DNA of 64,000 nt from Spirosoma endbachense (lineage in GTDB: Bacteria > Bacteroidota > Bacteroidia > Cytophagales > Spirosomataceae), in contig NZ_CP045997.1 in NCBI RefSeq assembly GCF_010233585.1, positions 372,001-436,000 of the forward strand, read 5' to 3'. The notes beneath the pieces are model-generated. The model was not told the DNA's origin, did no database searches, and saw nothing but the letters and a program-made list of their open reading frames with translations. Below are positions 53,175-61,863 of the stretch, piece after piece; position 1 is the stretch's first letter; the number at the start of each line of letters is the position of its first letter. The translations under genes and the position numbers were made by a program.

Positions 53175-54512
53175 TTAGTGAGCGGTCATTACGCGCCAGA
53201 GTATTCGCGGATGAAAGAGAGACGTAGGGGGTTTTAACAAGCTCATAACGCGAAGGAAAGCGGCACAGACTACCTCGTCGCAGAGGGTAGCGCGTTGTAC
53301 GCGGGAAACGTATTTGTTTATGAAGCCAACGCCCGCCGGTTTTGGGCCAACTGTTTCGGCATAGCGAAAGTCTTCGCCTACCGCCAATTGCCAGGGAGTA
53401 TCTACTATTTTAGCCGCTCGCTGAAAGAAAACCTTAGCTAGTTTGTGGTCGGGAAGTTGAGCCGCCAGCAGATTATCCAAGGCGACGGCCTGCATGGATG
53501 CCGAAGTCATACCCTGGCCGTAGGTAGGATTGAAACTGGAGATGGCGTCGCCCAGTACCAGATAGCCTAACGGGAAGTGATTGAGCAATTCATAATGCCG
53601 ACGCAGACTGGCCGGAAATTTATAGGCATAAGGCTCCGTCAGTGGCTTATTTTTACTGACAATAGCATACAGGTCAGGCATGGGTAAACTGCGCACGAAT
53701 TCTGTAAAACCCACTTCATCAATCGGCGCACTATCTCCGTGCCAGCCCCCAACCGAAACGACCCAGCGATTGCCTTCGACTGGAAAAATTCCACCAAAAT
53801 GCTTTTCGTGGGGTGCATTCGGGGTATACAGAAACCAGCAGTTGCTACCGGGTGCGTTCGGGTCGCGTTCATAAATTCGAGTAGCGTAGCCCACTTTTAC
53901 CGTTACTTCACTCGTTTGCGGAGCTTCATAACCCAGTTCTTTCAGCCATTGGGAGCTGTGCGAACCACGACCGGATGCATCTACGACCAGGTTAGCCGTC
54001 AGGGATTTGATCTGGCCGCTTAGTTTATGCTGAATAGTAATGCCTGTTATCCGTTGCTTGTCGGTGGTCGTGGTCAGGTGTTGAACCGTACAGTTGTCGA
54101 TTAATTCGACAGCAGGAAGGGCCAGAACCCGCTCCCGGATGAGATGTTCCAATAGGGGGCGGCTCATGGTAACGGCAGGAAGATGCATATCGAACCGTTT
54201 GCGGTAACCGCCGTGGGTGTACCAAACCATATTTTCGGCGAAATCGGCCACGTTGGCGCCGGCGTCGGTCAAAGCCTGCCGAAGGTCAGGGAAATAGTCC
54301 AGCATAATCTGAAAGCCTCCCGGTAATAGCCCGTGCAGATGCCGGGTTTGGGGTTGTCCATGCCTCGATTCAGGCTGTCGATTTACGGGATCGCGTTCGA
54401 CAAGGGTTACTTTTTGATAATAATTACTCAAAACCCGGGCGGTCAGCAGCCCGCCCAGGCTGGCACCCACCACAATGGCATGGGCGCGTTGAGCGTTGTC
54501 CGTATGATTCAT
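53175..54512 (-). CDS. FAD-dependent monooxygenase (aromatic/polyketide hydroxylase type)
   Basis: The 445-residue flavoprotein has an N-terminal dinucleotide-binding fold (HAIVVGASLGGLLTARVLSNYYQKVTLVERD), a middle motif VVDASGRGSHSSQWL, and the FAD-binding GYLVLGDAISSFNPTYGQGMTSASMQA motif near residue 325, typical of group A flavin hydroxylases and halogenases of the tetracycline-hydroxylase type. No membrane segment is present. It lies between SnoaL-like genes on both sides, which suggests that it oxidises a small hydrophobic or aromatic substrate that the neighbours bind or rearrange; this is inference. The ATG at 54512 is chosen over an upstream TTG. Confidence 0.88.
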   Translation of the reverse strand: MNHTDNAQRAHAIVVGASLGGLLTARVLSNYYQKVTLVERDPVNRQPESRHGQPQTRHLHGLLPGGFQIMLDYFPDLRQALTDAGANVADFAENMVWYTHGGYRKRFDMHLPAVTMSRPLLEHLIRERVLALPAVELIDNCTVQHLTTTTDKQRITGITIQHKLSGQIKSLTANLVVDASGRGSHSSQWLKELGYEAPQTSEVTVKVGYATRIYERDPNAPGSNCWFLYTPNAPHEKHFGGIFPVEGNRWVVSVGGWHGDSAPIDEVGFTEFVRSLPMPDLYAIVSKNKPLTEPYAYKFPASLRRHYELLNHFPLGYLVLGDAISSFNPTYGQGMTSASMQAVALDNLLAAQLPDHKLAKVFFQRAAKIVDTPWQLAVGEDFRYAETVGPKPAGVGFINKYVSRVQRATLCDEVVCAAFLRVMSLLKPPTSLFHPRILWRVMTAH

Positions 54513-54584
54513 GACGGTCAAAGAATTAGGAATAGTCTGATTTATTAAGGATTACCAGCGATAGGTTGTCGTACTACATTTCGA

Positions 54585-54995
54585 TTATACCTGAGCTGCC
54601 AGAATGTGCTTGAACGTATCGGTGTAGTGGCGCAGGCGGGTTACTTTACCTTGGTCATTGAAGGTCCAGAGGTGCATTTCTTCGTCGCGAAACCCTTTGC
54701 TAAGAGCGGATGCAGCCGCTTCGATAACAAATTCGGCTGCTACCTGATTGCCACCTGCCATGATCGACAGTACCTGAAAATCGATGATGTTTAACTGAGC
54801 CACTATGCCAAAGAACTCCTTGGCACCTGCTTTGCCCGAACGGGCCTCCAGCCAGGGAACATTGTGCTTTTGAGCAGAATTATCGGCCCAGGTTTCCCAA
54901 TGCACATCGTCGGCAAGATACTCAAGGAGAGCAGGTATGTCGCCCCGGCCAAACGCTTCGTACATGGCCTGAACGGTTTCGATATTGGTTTTCAT
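54585..54995 (-). CDS. SnoaL-like/NTF2-fold protein
   Basis: The 136-residue single-domain protein starts MKTNIETVQAMYEAFGRGDIPALLEYLADDVHWETW and ends IRLRHYTD-like, with the standard cone fold of SnoaL and limonene-epoxide-hydrolase-like proteins. No signal peptide is present. A longer frame with a 20-residue extension (from 55055) exists but looks non-coding. The gene lies upstream of the FAD monooxygenase on the same strand, and the two probably form one operon with the secreted NTF2-like gene. Confidence 0.85.
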   Translation of the reverse strand: MKTNIETVQAMYEAFGRGDIPALLEYLADDVHWETWADNSAQKHNVPWLEARSGKAGAKEFFGIVAQLNIIDFQVLSIMAGGNQVAAEFVIEAAASALSKGFRDEEMHLWTFNDQGKVTRLRHYTDTFKHILAAQV

Positions 54996-55339
54996 CAGAT
55001 TCGGTATTGTTGGTTTAGTTTCATTTTTTTTAAGGCTTAGAAAATTTAGACACAAGGGTACTGAATCGGAGCTTTTAGGCTCCTCGCGGGCTGGGACAAT
55101 GAGTGTCCGATTCGCAATAAATCAGTTGAGTTCTCGGGCGATTAAAAGCCGATTCGGTAACGTGTTTTCAGAAAGGCCTCCTGGAAGTCTTACAGCATAT
55201 ATACATCAGGGTTTTACCTTCTGGATTTTAAAATCTATTTTTATTCGTACTTTTTTTTGATTCTTTTCAGAGGCTTAAGAAAATTTATTCGTTAGTAAAC
55301 ACTATCAGGCTCGATGGTAACCAGTCTATAAATGCAAAA
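54996..55339. other. Intergenic region, no gene seen
   Basis: This region lies upstream of the minus-strand SnoaL-like gene and downstream of the cytochrome gene terminator. The promoter of the SnoaL/FAD group must be here. I see no other structure. Confidence 0.45.
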
Positions 55340-55396
55340 AAAATAGTGGAGATTCCGTAGATAGCACAGAGCTACCTATTGAATCCCCACTATTTT
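55340..55396 (-). terminator. Intrinsic terminator of the cytochrome c gene
   Basis: A 16-bp stem (55340-55355 and 55381-55396, one mismatch) is followed on the minus strand by a run of seven T. It lies 17 bases after the stop of the dihaem cytochrome gene. Confidence 0.8.
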
Positions 55397-55412
55397 AAGC
55401 TAATCGACTGTG

Positions 55413-56402
55413 TTAGCGCATGGCAACGATGGGCTTAAATTTCTTGGCTACCTTATTCTGAACGGGTTGCAGCGTCATCAGGTAGGTGTAAATTGCACCC
55501 AGATCCTGCTCTTTCATCCCAGAATACATCATCCAGGGCATAAGCGTCTGGAAATCGGTTGGCCCGATCTTATGGGGCTTGTAGCTACTGTCGGCGTAGG
55601 CTTTAAACCGGGAGACAAAAACCTCCTTGGTCCATTTCCCAATACCTGTCTCTTTGTCTGGCGTTATGTTCGGTGTATACAGTGTTCCCGAGGGTAAATT
55701 GAAATCGCGTCCGCCAGCAAACGCCTTTTCCTTGATAATCTGGCCATTTTCAACCTGGGTATGGCACTCAATACAACCGGCGATCGTCACCAGGTATTTA
55801 CCCATTGCCAGTTCATCGGTTGGGTCGGGCAGCGGCATTGGCTCGGCTTTTTTGGGAATGGTGTTCAGAATAAAATTGAAGGGAAAATCTGCTTTCGATT
55901 CAGCCGGTTTGTTATCGATGGGTTTGAGGGTGCGTAGGTAGGCTATGATACTTTGCACATCTTCACCGTTCATTTTACCATAATAGGGATAGGGCATAAC
56001 CGGGAAAAACGCATGACCGTCGCGGCTGACGCCCGTTGTAATGGCCCGGTAGATTTCGCCATCGGTCCAGTTTCCAATGCCAAAAGGAGTGATGTTTTTG
56101 GCGGTGAACGAGCCTGGAAATCCGGCTTTCTGATCGAACAGTTCCCCCCCTTTGCCATGCGTTTCGGGTACTAATGGTCCTGAAAAAAGGGTAAAATCAC
56201 GCGTACTGTGGCAATCGATACAAACCGCAACATGGTTAGCCAGGTATCGGCCACGTTCAATACGTTCCGGCGTTTTCTCTACCTTGAGCGCAGGCGCATC
56301 ACCTACATTTGGCAGACCCAGTTTAACATAAGCCATTACGCCAACAATACTCACAATAACAACGCCAACCAGGATGCCAATCCATTTTAAAGCTGTTTTC
56401 AT
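55413..56402 (-). CDS. Dihaem c-type cytochrome, membrane-anchored
   Basis: The 329-residue protein has one N-terminal membrane segment (about 7-26) and two haem-binding CxxCH motifs, CIDCH at 61-65 and CIECH at 210-214, each followed by a similar domain (ERGRYLANHVAVCIDCH; AMGKYLVTIAGCIECH). The Met candidates FPVMPYPYY and TLMPWMMY could be axial ligands. It should carry electrons in the periplasm. The 115-base gap to the upstream GH127 gene suggests independent or weakly linked transcription. A strong terminator follows. No oxidase or dehydrogenase partner is visible. Confidence 0.92.
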   Translation of the reverse strand: MKTALKWIGILVGVVIVSIVGVMAYVKLGLPNVGDAPALKVEKTPERIERGRYLANHVAVCIDCHSTRDFTLFSGPLVPETHGKGGELFDQKAGFPGSFTAKNITPFGIGNWTDGEIYRAITTGVSRDGHAFFPVMPYPYYGKMNGEDVQSIIAYLRTLKPIDNKPAESKADFPFNFILNTIPKKAEPMPLPDPTDELAMGKYLVTIAGCIECHTQVENGQIIKEKAFAGGRDFNLPSGTLYTPNITPDKETGIGKWTKEVFVSRFKAYADSSYKPHKIGPTDFQTLMPWMMYSGMKEQDLGAIYTYLMTLQPVQNKVAKKFKPIVAMR

Positions 56403-56517
56403 GTTCAGTTAAATTTAGAAAAGAGGATATTTTAAAGGTAGGATAATTTATTGATTTTTAGAATAATGGTAGTTGCAGCAAACAGATTGTGTTTTTAAAC
56501 GGTCGATCTGTGAATCT

Positions 56518-58551
56518 CTATGGAACGACCGGGAAGGCAACGACCCGAAGTTTGGTGCAGCCATAGGGAATGAGCGTAATGGTTTCGGTTTTGTCGTTTA
56601 CTTCGCCTTTGTAAACACCATCTCGGGGCGTAACGGGTTGCCGGGCTACTCCCTCAACGATTTTCCAGTTAGGAATTTGCCGACCAGTCGTCTTAATTTC
56701 GATTGGCGCGTTGGTTTCATTCCACACAAAATTGGCAGCGACTGGCTTCATAACGACAGTCGTATTTTTGACAGGGTCATCAACCAATGCTTTCGGCAAG
56801 CCGTAATTCCAGCTTCCTTTCGGCTGAAATTCATAATAGGTCCCTTCTTCTTTAATTTTCTTTTCGGTTACTTCCGACTCTACTTTCAGGGCATAGACCA
56901 GGGGGCCGCGTTCGATCGTACGCGAGTTTTTGGCCCAGTTGCTCGTAATGACTTGCATCGGCAGTTGAAGTGTAACTTTATCGCCATTTTTCCAGGCCCG
57001 ATTCAGGCTAATGATCTGCCCCCCTTTATCCGAGCGAAGTTTCGCTCCATTCAGCAGTATCGTCGCTTCTTTACACCAGCCCGGTATGCGCAAATCAAGT
57101 GGGAAAGTGGTTGTTTTGGGCAGGCTGATCGAGAACGTAATCTGATCGTCAAAGGGGTAGTTTGTTGCTTCCCGAATGGTAACCATTGTTCCATCACCAA
57201 CCGGCGACTTAACAGTGTTAGGTGCGTATTCCAGCGCGGCAAGGCCATTTTCCTGACCGGATCTGTACCAGAGATGCGACGCGTATTTTGTCCAGCCCTG
57301 GTGCATATTGGCAGTACAGCAGGTATAACCGGCATAGGGCCCAAACACGTTGTTCATCCCCCGGTCGAAGGGGAGCGAGAAATCATAGACACCCCGCGAG
57401 ACCTGTACCTGATTGGCAATCTGGAAATACTGCCTGGAATGGAAATCATCGGTCGTTTGGGTTGGCAGCGCATTGAATGTCATGCGTTCGAGGGCATCCA
57501 TGTAAGCCGGTTCGCCCGTAATGCCAATGATTTCTTCCAGCGAAAACATGGTTTCAACAATGGCGCAGAGTTCAACGCCTTGTGTCGGTTCGTTGCCGTG
57601 CAGATCCTCATCACCCGAAAACATGCCGTGAGGGAGACCATGAAGAGTCATGAGGTCATGAAAACCGGTCTTCACGGCCGACAGATACTTTGCGTCTTTT
57701 TTGCCCCGGTAATATTCGGCGGGTAGTTTCAGCCCCATGCCCACATTAACAGCGTGCCTATCCATCCAGCGTTGGCTCGTCTGGTTGACGGCTGCCCCAA
57801 TGGCCCAGTTACGACCACCAAGCAGGTCGGTCCAGTTGGTCGTTTGTTTATAAAGCATATCCGCCAGATCGAGCAGGAATTTGTCGCCGGTCTGGTTGTA
57901 AAGCCAGTACACGGCCATGATATTGTCGCCCCCGCGCGACTCGGCCCATTCGGTCCATTTGTTGAGGGGGCAGGTTTTCAGACTTTCATGCTGGTAGCGA
58001 AAATACCGGGTCATGAACGGAATGACCCGTTTGTCGTTCGTAGCGGAATAGTATTGTTGCAGGACTTTCAGCATCACCATGCGAGGCCACCAGTCTTCAC
58101 CATCGGCGCAGGAATTCATTTTACCTCTGTTGGCAACTTCCTGTTTGGTATAAGGGCCAAAAAAACCGTTGGGCCGCTGATGCTCAAGACTCCAGTTAAC
58201 GTATTTCTGGACTTTGTCTTTCAGCGTTTTATCGTCCAATAAATACGCCAGCGGAACGGCACCATCGAGCCAGTAGGGTGTTTCTTCCCAACCATCGCCT
58301 TTACCACCCAGCCAGCCGTTATCGTCTTTGATCTTAGGGTAATACTCATCCAGATGACCAGTGGACCCATCACGCATGACCTCGAGCTGGTGATGAAGCC
58401 AGCCATCGGGTTTGATGGCTCCAAGCGGCAATTCAAGGTATTTCTGCGGAGCCAGTGGAGTCCGATTGTTGCCAGAGGTTGCTTTCTGTGCGTATGAATT
58501 GACGACGGTTACTAGAAGAACTATAGTCAGGCTAAGGAAGGTAGATTTCAT
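56518..58551 (-). CDS. GH127 beta-L-arabinofuranosidase-like glycosidase
   Basis: The protein (677 residues) has a signal peptide (MKSTFLSLTIVLLVTVVNSYAQ) and a GH127/DUF1680 alpha-barrel plus beta-sandwich. GVELCAIVE (Glu327, Cys329) and CCTAN (Cys411, Cys412) match the Cys-Glu zinc cluster of Bifidobacterium HypBA1, which uses a Cys nucleophile; an acidic GDED near 313-316 is a candidate acid/base site. GH127 enzymes remove beta-linked L-arabinofuranose, but many DUF1680 proteins have other activities. The ATG at 58551 starts the signal peptide; the longer frame to 58602 is unlikely. It lies 51 bases after the clan GH-A gene, probably in the same operon. Confidence 0.87.
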   Translation of the reverse strand: MKSTFLSLTIVLLVTVVNSYAQKATSGNNRTPLAPQKYLELPLGAIKPDGWLHHQLEVMRDGSTGHLDEYYPKIKDDNGWLGGKGDGWEETPYWLDGAVPLAYLLDDKTLKDKVQKYVNWSLEHQRPNGFFGPYTKQEVANRGKMNSCADGEDWWPRMVMLKVLQQYYSATNDKRVIPFMTRYFRYQHESLKTCPLNKWTEWAESRGGDNIMAVYWLYNQTGDKFLLDLADMLYKQTTNWTDLLGGRNWAIGAAVNQTSQRWMDRHAVNVGMGLKLPAEYYRGKKDAKYLSAVKTGFHDLMTLHGLPHGMFSGDEDLHGNEPTQGVELCAIVETMFSLEEIIGITGEPAYMDALERMTFNALPTQTTDDFHSRQYFQIANQVQVSRGVYDFSLPFDRGMNNVFGPYAGYTCCTANMHQGWTKYASHLWYRSGQENGLAALEYAPNTVKSPVGDGTMVTIREATNYPFDDQITFSISLPKTTTFPLDLRIPGWCKEATILLNGAKLRSDKGGQIISLNRAWKNGDKVTLQLPMQVITSNWAKNSRTIERGPLVYALKVESEVTEKKIKEEGTYYEFQPKGSWNYGLPKALVDDPVKNTTVVMKPVAANFVWNETNAPIEIKTTGRQIPNWKIVEGVARQPVTPRDGVYKGEVNDKTETITLIPYGCTKLRVVAFPVVP

Positions 58552-58602
58552 GGTAGTAAGGTAAGTACACCTATCGGCGAAAGTCCTGGATAATAAAATC
58601 AA

Positions 58603-59673
58603 TTACTTTCCCGTTGCCAGTTGCTTGATCAATGTCGTTTCTTTGGGATCGAAAACCGAGCCATCGGGGCGAAAAATATCGTGAAACCAGACTTTTGGTT
58701 CTTCGCCACTGGGCATTGGAGCGTCCCAGGCATAGATGGTATTGGTTTTCCCTTTGACCAGCCCCCAGTTTATGGCCCCAACTTTATACTTTTTGAATAC
58801 GGGCAGACAGGTTTCAAACAAACTGTTACGGGTTCTGGCCATGTATTCGGTGCAGATGAGTGGTCGGCCAAGTTTCTGGAGGTCAAGGATTTGCGCTTCC
58901 AGCTTGGGCGCTTCAGAATAATTGTGGAACGTTATGATGTCGGACTGGCTGAACATCAGGTCGTTCGATAGGGGATGGTCATTCCACCAGCCCGCCGTGA
59001 TGGGTTGGGATGGTCGCACGGATTGTGCCCAGACAAATGTCTTCGTCAGCAAAGGCAGAACCGCATCGTTGTAGCCGTTGTTGGACGGCTCATTGAACAA
59101 GTCCCAGACTATGACTCGCTTGTCGTTCCCGAATGCAGTAAGTACGCCTTTGGTATATTGTTCCAGACCGCCCCATGTGCGTGAATCGAACAGACGTTTA
59201 GTTCCTGGTGAGCGGGCCCAGCCTGAGTTGTGTTTGCCCGTAACCGGCTCCTGTTGTTTGCCTGATTTGGGGTCGTCGTTCCAGCAGGAATCGAACAGCA
59301 CAAACATAATTTTGATATGATGTTTATCGGCGATTTGCAGAAATTGATCGATCCGTTTTTTGTAGCCTTCAGCGTCCTGCTCCCAGACCAGGTTATGCAG
59401 AAACACCCGCATAATATTCATCCCGATCGATTCGGCATACCCCAGTTCACGGTCAATAGTCGCCGGATCGAACGATTCGGCCTGCCACATTTCCAACTGA
59501 TTGATGGCGGTGCTGGGAATAAAATTGGCCCCTACCAGAAACGGTTGCGTTTTATACCAGTCGTTTGCTTGCTGGGCAGACCAGCGCTGAGCCGTTGCTG
59601 AATAGTAGAACGAAAGGCTGATGAACAGGAGGTTAAGTAATCGACGAATCAAGTAGAATCGGGTTGATTTCAT
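58603..59673 (-). CDS. Clan GH-A glycoside hydrolase (GH5-like)
   Basis: The 356-residue secreted enzyme has a signal peptide (to about residue 29) and a TIM-barrel cellulase-type fold. The acid/base Glu195 is in VWDLFNEPSN, and the nucleophile Glu276 in ICTEYMAR, at the usual strands 4 and 7. Family markers MNIMRVFLHNLVWEQD and FVLFDSCWN are present. It resembles GH5-type or beta-mannanase/arabinanase-like enzymes; the exact family and substrate cannot be decided. The ATG at 59673 gives the natural start. It is the first gene of a pair with GH127, on the minus strand, about 11 kb from the SusCD locus. Confidence 0.85.
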   Translation of the reverse strand: MKSTRFYLIRRLLNLLFISLSFYYSATAQRWSAQQANDWYKTQPFLVGANFIPSTAINQLEMWQAESFDPATIDRELGYAESIGMNIMRVFLHNLVWEQDAEGYKKRIDQFLQIADKHHIKIMFVLFDSCWNDDPKSGKQQEPVTGKHNSGWARSPGTKRLFDSRTWGGLEQYTKGVLTAFGNDKRVIVWDLFNEPSNNGYNDAVLPLLTKTFVWAQSVRPSQPITAGWWNDHPLSNDLMFSQSDIITFHNYSEAPKLEAQILDLQKLGRPLICTEYMARTRNSLFETCLPVFKKYKVGAINWGLVKGKTNTIYAWDAPMPSGEEPKVWFHDIFRPDGSVFDPKETTLIKQLATGK

Positions 59674-59805
59674 AAACACAGTCAGAATATAGATAGGGGA
59701 AACCAGCACCAGGTTGGCCTTACACCTATAAAGGCGATTTTAATGCAATCTATCCTGCTTCATGAAGTTTTTGTGATTGATGTGAGCGGACAGTTAACTT
59801 GCGGC

Positions 59806-60537
59806 ATGAAACTGTACCTCGTGCCGACGCCCATCGGCAATCTCGACGATATTACCCTCCGGGCCATTAAAGTGCTTCAAAGTGTCGACGCAGTCCTGGC
59901 CGAAGATACCCGTACATCGGGCGTGTTGCTCCGTCATCTGAATATCAGCAAACCGCTCCATAGCTACCACATCTTTAATGAACATCAGACCGTTCAGCGG
60001 CTGGTGAATCAACTGAAAGAAGGGAAAACACTGGCGCTTGTTTCCGATGCCGGAACACCTGGTATCTCAGACCCCGGTTTTCTTCTGGTTCGCGAGTGTA
60101 TCAAAAACGACATAACCGTCGAATGCCTGCCCGGACCAACCGCTTTTGTACCGGCACTGGTTAATTCGGGCCTTCCCAACGACCGATTTACCTTTGAAGG
60201 GTTTCTGCCCCACAAAAAAGGCCGTCAAACCCGACTTTCCGAATTGGCCGAAGAAGAACGGACCATGGTGTTCTACGAATCACCCCATCGATTGATCAAA
60301 ACCCTGCAACAGTTTTCGGAGGTGTTGGGTCCCGATCGGCCGGCCAGTGTTTCGCGTGAGTTAACAAAAGTTTTCGAGGAAAATCAGCGGGGATCGTTGT
60401 CCGAACTAATTGCGTATTTTGCCCAAAAAACGATAAAGGGTGAGCTTGTTATCTGCGTTCAGGGAAAAGAACCGGCCAAAGGGAAGGCCAAACGACAGTA
60501 TGAAAATGACGTTGATGACAACGAAGACGATGAATAG
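59806..60537 (+). CDS. rsmI: 16S rRNA (cytidine(1402)-2'-O)-methyltransferase
   Basis: RsmI methylates the ribose of C1402 in 16S rRNA. The 243-residue protein carries MKLYLVPTPIGNLDDITLRA at its start, then AEDTRTSGVLL, SDAGTPGISDPGF, LPGPTAFVPAL, FEGFLPHKKGRQ and FYESPHRL, all diagnostic of the SAM-dependent tetrapyrrole-methylase fold of this family. The frame is open to 59743 but the ATG at 59806 gives the family start. The C-terminus is charged (DNEDDE). The downstream DUF4105 gene overlaps its stop. Confidence 0.95.
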   Translation: MKLYLVPTPIGNLDDITLRAIKVLQSVDAVLAEDTRTSGVLLRHLNISKPLHSYHIFNEHQTVQRLVNQLKEGKTLALVSDAGTPGISDPGFLLVRECIKNDITVECLPGPTAFVPALVNSGLPNDRFTFEGFLPHKKGRQTRLSELAEEERTMVFYESPHRLIKTLQQFSEVLGPDRPASVSRELTKVFEENQRGSLSELIAYFAQKTIKGELVICVQGKEPAKGKAKRQYENDVDDNEDDE

Positions 60538-61756
60538 CAACCGGATAGTGAAACAAATAATCGGCAGTTTTCTGCTCGTTCTTCAACTCATACTCAGTAG
60601 CCATCAAGAAGCAGTAGCGCAGCCCTTTTCGCCGTCGGCGCAGGTGAGTTTGCTCACGTTCGGGTCAGGAGAGGAGCTGTATTCTGTTTTTGGACATACG
60701 GCCATTCGTATTTACGACCCGACGCAGAACATAGACCGAACCTATGGGTGGGGAGGATTCCGCTTCGCTGAGAATAATTTCTATCTGAAATTTCTGCGCG
60801 GCACCTTACCGTATTACATCGATGCGTACGAGATGTACGTGATGATGTACGCCTATCAGGCCGAAAATAGAACCATCCGGGAACAGGTGCTGAATCTGTC
60901 GCCGGGTCAGAAGCAGCAATTGTTTACGGTGCTGGCAACCAACATGCTACCCGAAAATCGAACCTACCAGTACAAGTTTTTCTACGACAATTGTGCAACT
61001 CGTCCCCGCGATGTAATCGCCAAAGCCTGCGGTGATAGTTTGATGATGCCGTCGCGGTCTAGAATGACGGGTAAATCCTACCGTGACTGGATGAACGATT
61101 ATCTGGGCGAAAAAGCCTGGGCCAAACTGGGCATGAACCTCGCCATCGGACAGCCGGCTGATGAACAGACCGATGGATGGCACGCTATGTACCTGCCCGA
61201 AAATGTGTATGATCAGATGGCACAGGCCAAATTAAAACAGGCTTCCGGTCAGGTAGTGCCGTTGGTAGCCCGCGATCAGACGCTTTTTACGGCCGCGAAG
61301 ACTTTTCCGCATGAATTGCCGTTTATTCTGGACCCCAATGTCGTATTTACGCTGTTTGGGATCATTGTCGCTTTATTTACGGCTCGTCGCTACCAGGCGG
61401 GGAAAGTGGATCGCTGGCTCGATCGCTGGCTATTTGGTATTGTTGGCTTTCTGGGCTGGTTTCTCTTTCTGTTATGGGTGGGCACCGACCACGGCGTAAC
61501 GGCCTGGAATCCGACGCTGTTTTACATGATGCCGCTTCATTTGCCCCTGATTTATTGGGCTACCAGTTCGAAAACTACTTCCCGGCGTCGAACCACGTAT
61601 TTCAGCCTGACTGCCCTATTGATTCTATTGGGTATGATCTTCTCAAAAGTGCCGGGAGGTTTCGACGTGGTGTTTCCTTTAACCTTACTTATCCGGTGTA
61701 TTGTCAATATTCAGATGGTCCGGCGTGGTTACCAGACACCGGCACGAGTAGCATAG
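60530..61756 (+). CDS. DUF4105 membrane protein
   Basis: The 408-residue protein has an N-terminal signal/anchor (about 5-25), a DUF4105 periplasmic domain (FGSGEELYSVFGHTAIRIYDP near residue 45, YQYKFFYDNCATRPRD near 140, DYLGEKAWAKLGMNLAIGQPAD near 180) and four C-terminal membrane segments (about 270-400). The conserved His and Cys (GHTAIR; NCATR) suggest a papain-like or related fold, with no known substrate. The ATG at 60530 overlaps the rsmI stop, so translation is coupled. An in-frame ATG at 60500 is an alternative. Confidence 0.82.
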   Translation: MNSNRIVKQIIGSFLLVLQLILSSHQEAVAQPFSPSAQVSLLTFGSGEELYSVFGHTAIRIYDPTQNIDRTYGWGGFRFAENNFYLKFLRGTLPYYIDAYEMYVMMYAYQAENRTIREQVLNLSPGQKQQLFTVLATNMLPENRTYQYKFFYDNCATRPRDVIAKACGDSLMMPSRSRMTGKSYRDWMNDYLGEKAWAKLGMNLAIGQPADEQTDGWHAMYLPENVYDQMAQAKLKQASGQVVPLVARDQTLFTAAKTFPHELPFILDPNVVFTLFGIIVALFTARRYQAGKVDRWLDRWLFGIVGFLGWFLFLLWVGTDHGVTAWNPTLFYMMPLHLPLIYWATSSKTTSRRRTTYFSLTALLILLGMIFSKVPGGFDVVFPLTLLIRCIVNIQMVRRGYQTPARVA

Positions 61757-61863
61757 GACGTATGATAGATGACAACTTAGTCTGTTTTCACCGAGGAGTT
61801 CCGTCAGAATGAGTAGGCCAAAATCCGAATCAACTTCTACCGGTAAACATCTTTACCTCTTGC

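Noticed and set aside
56473..57726. Plus-strand 417-codon frame opposite the GH127 gene
   Set aside because: It is long but antisense to a well-supported GH127 enzyme with zinc motifs; its translation has repetitive shadow composition.
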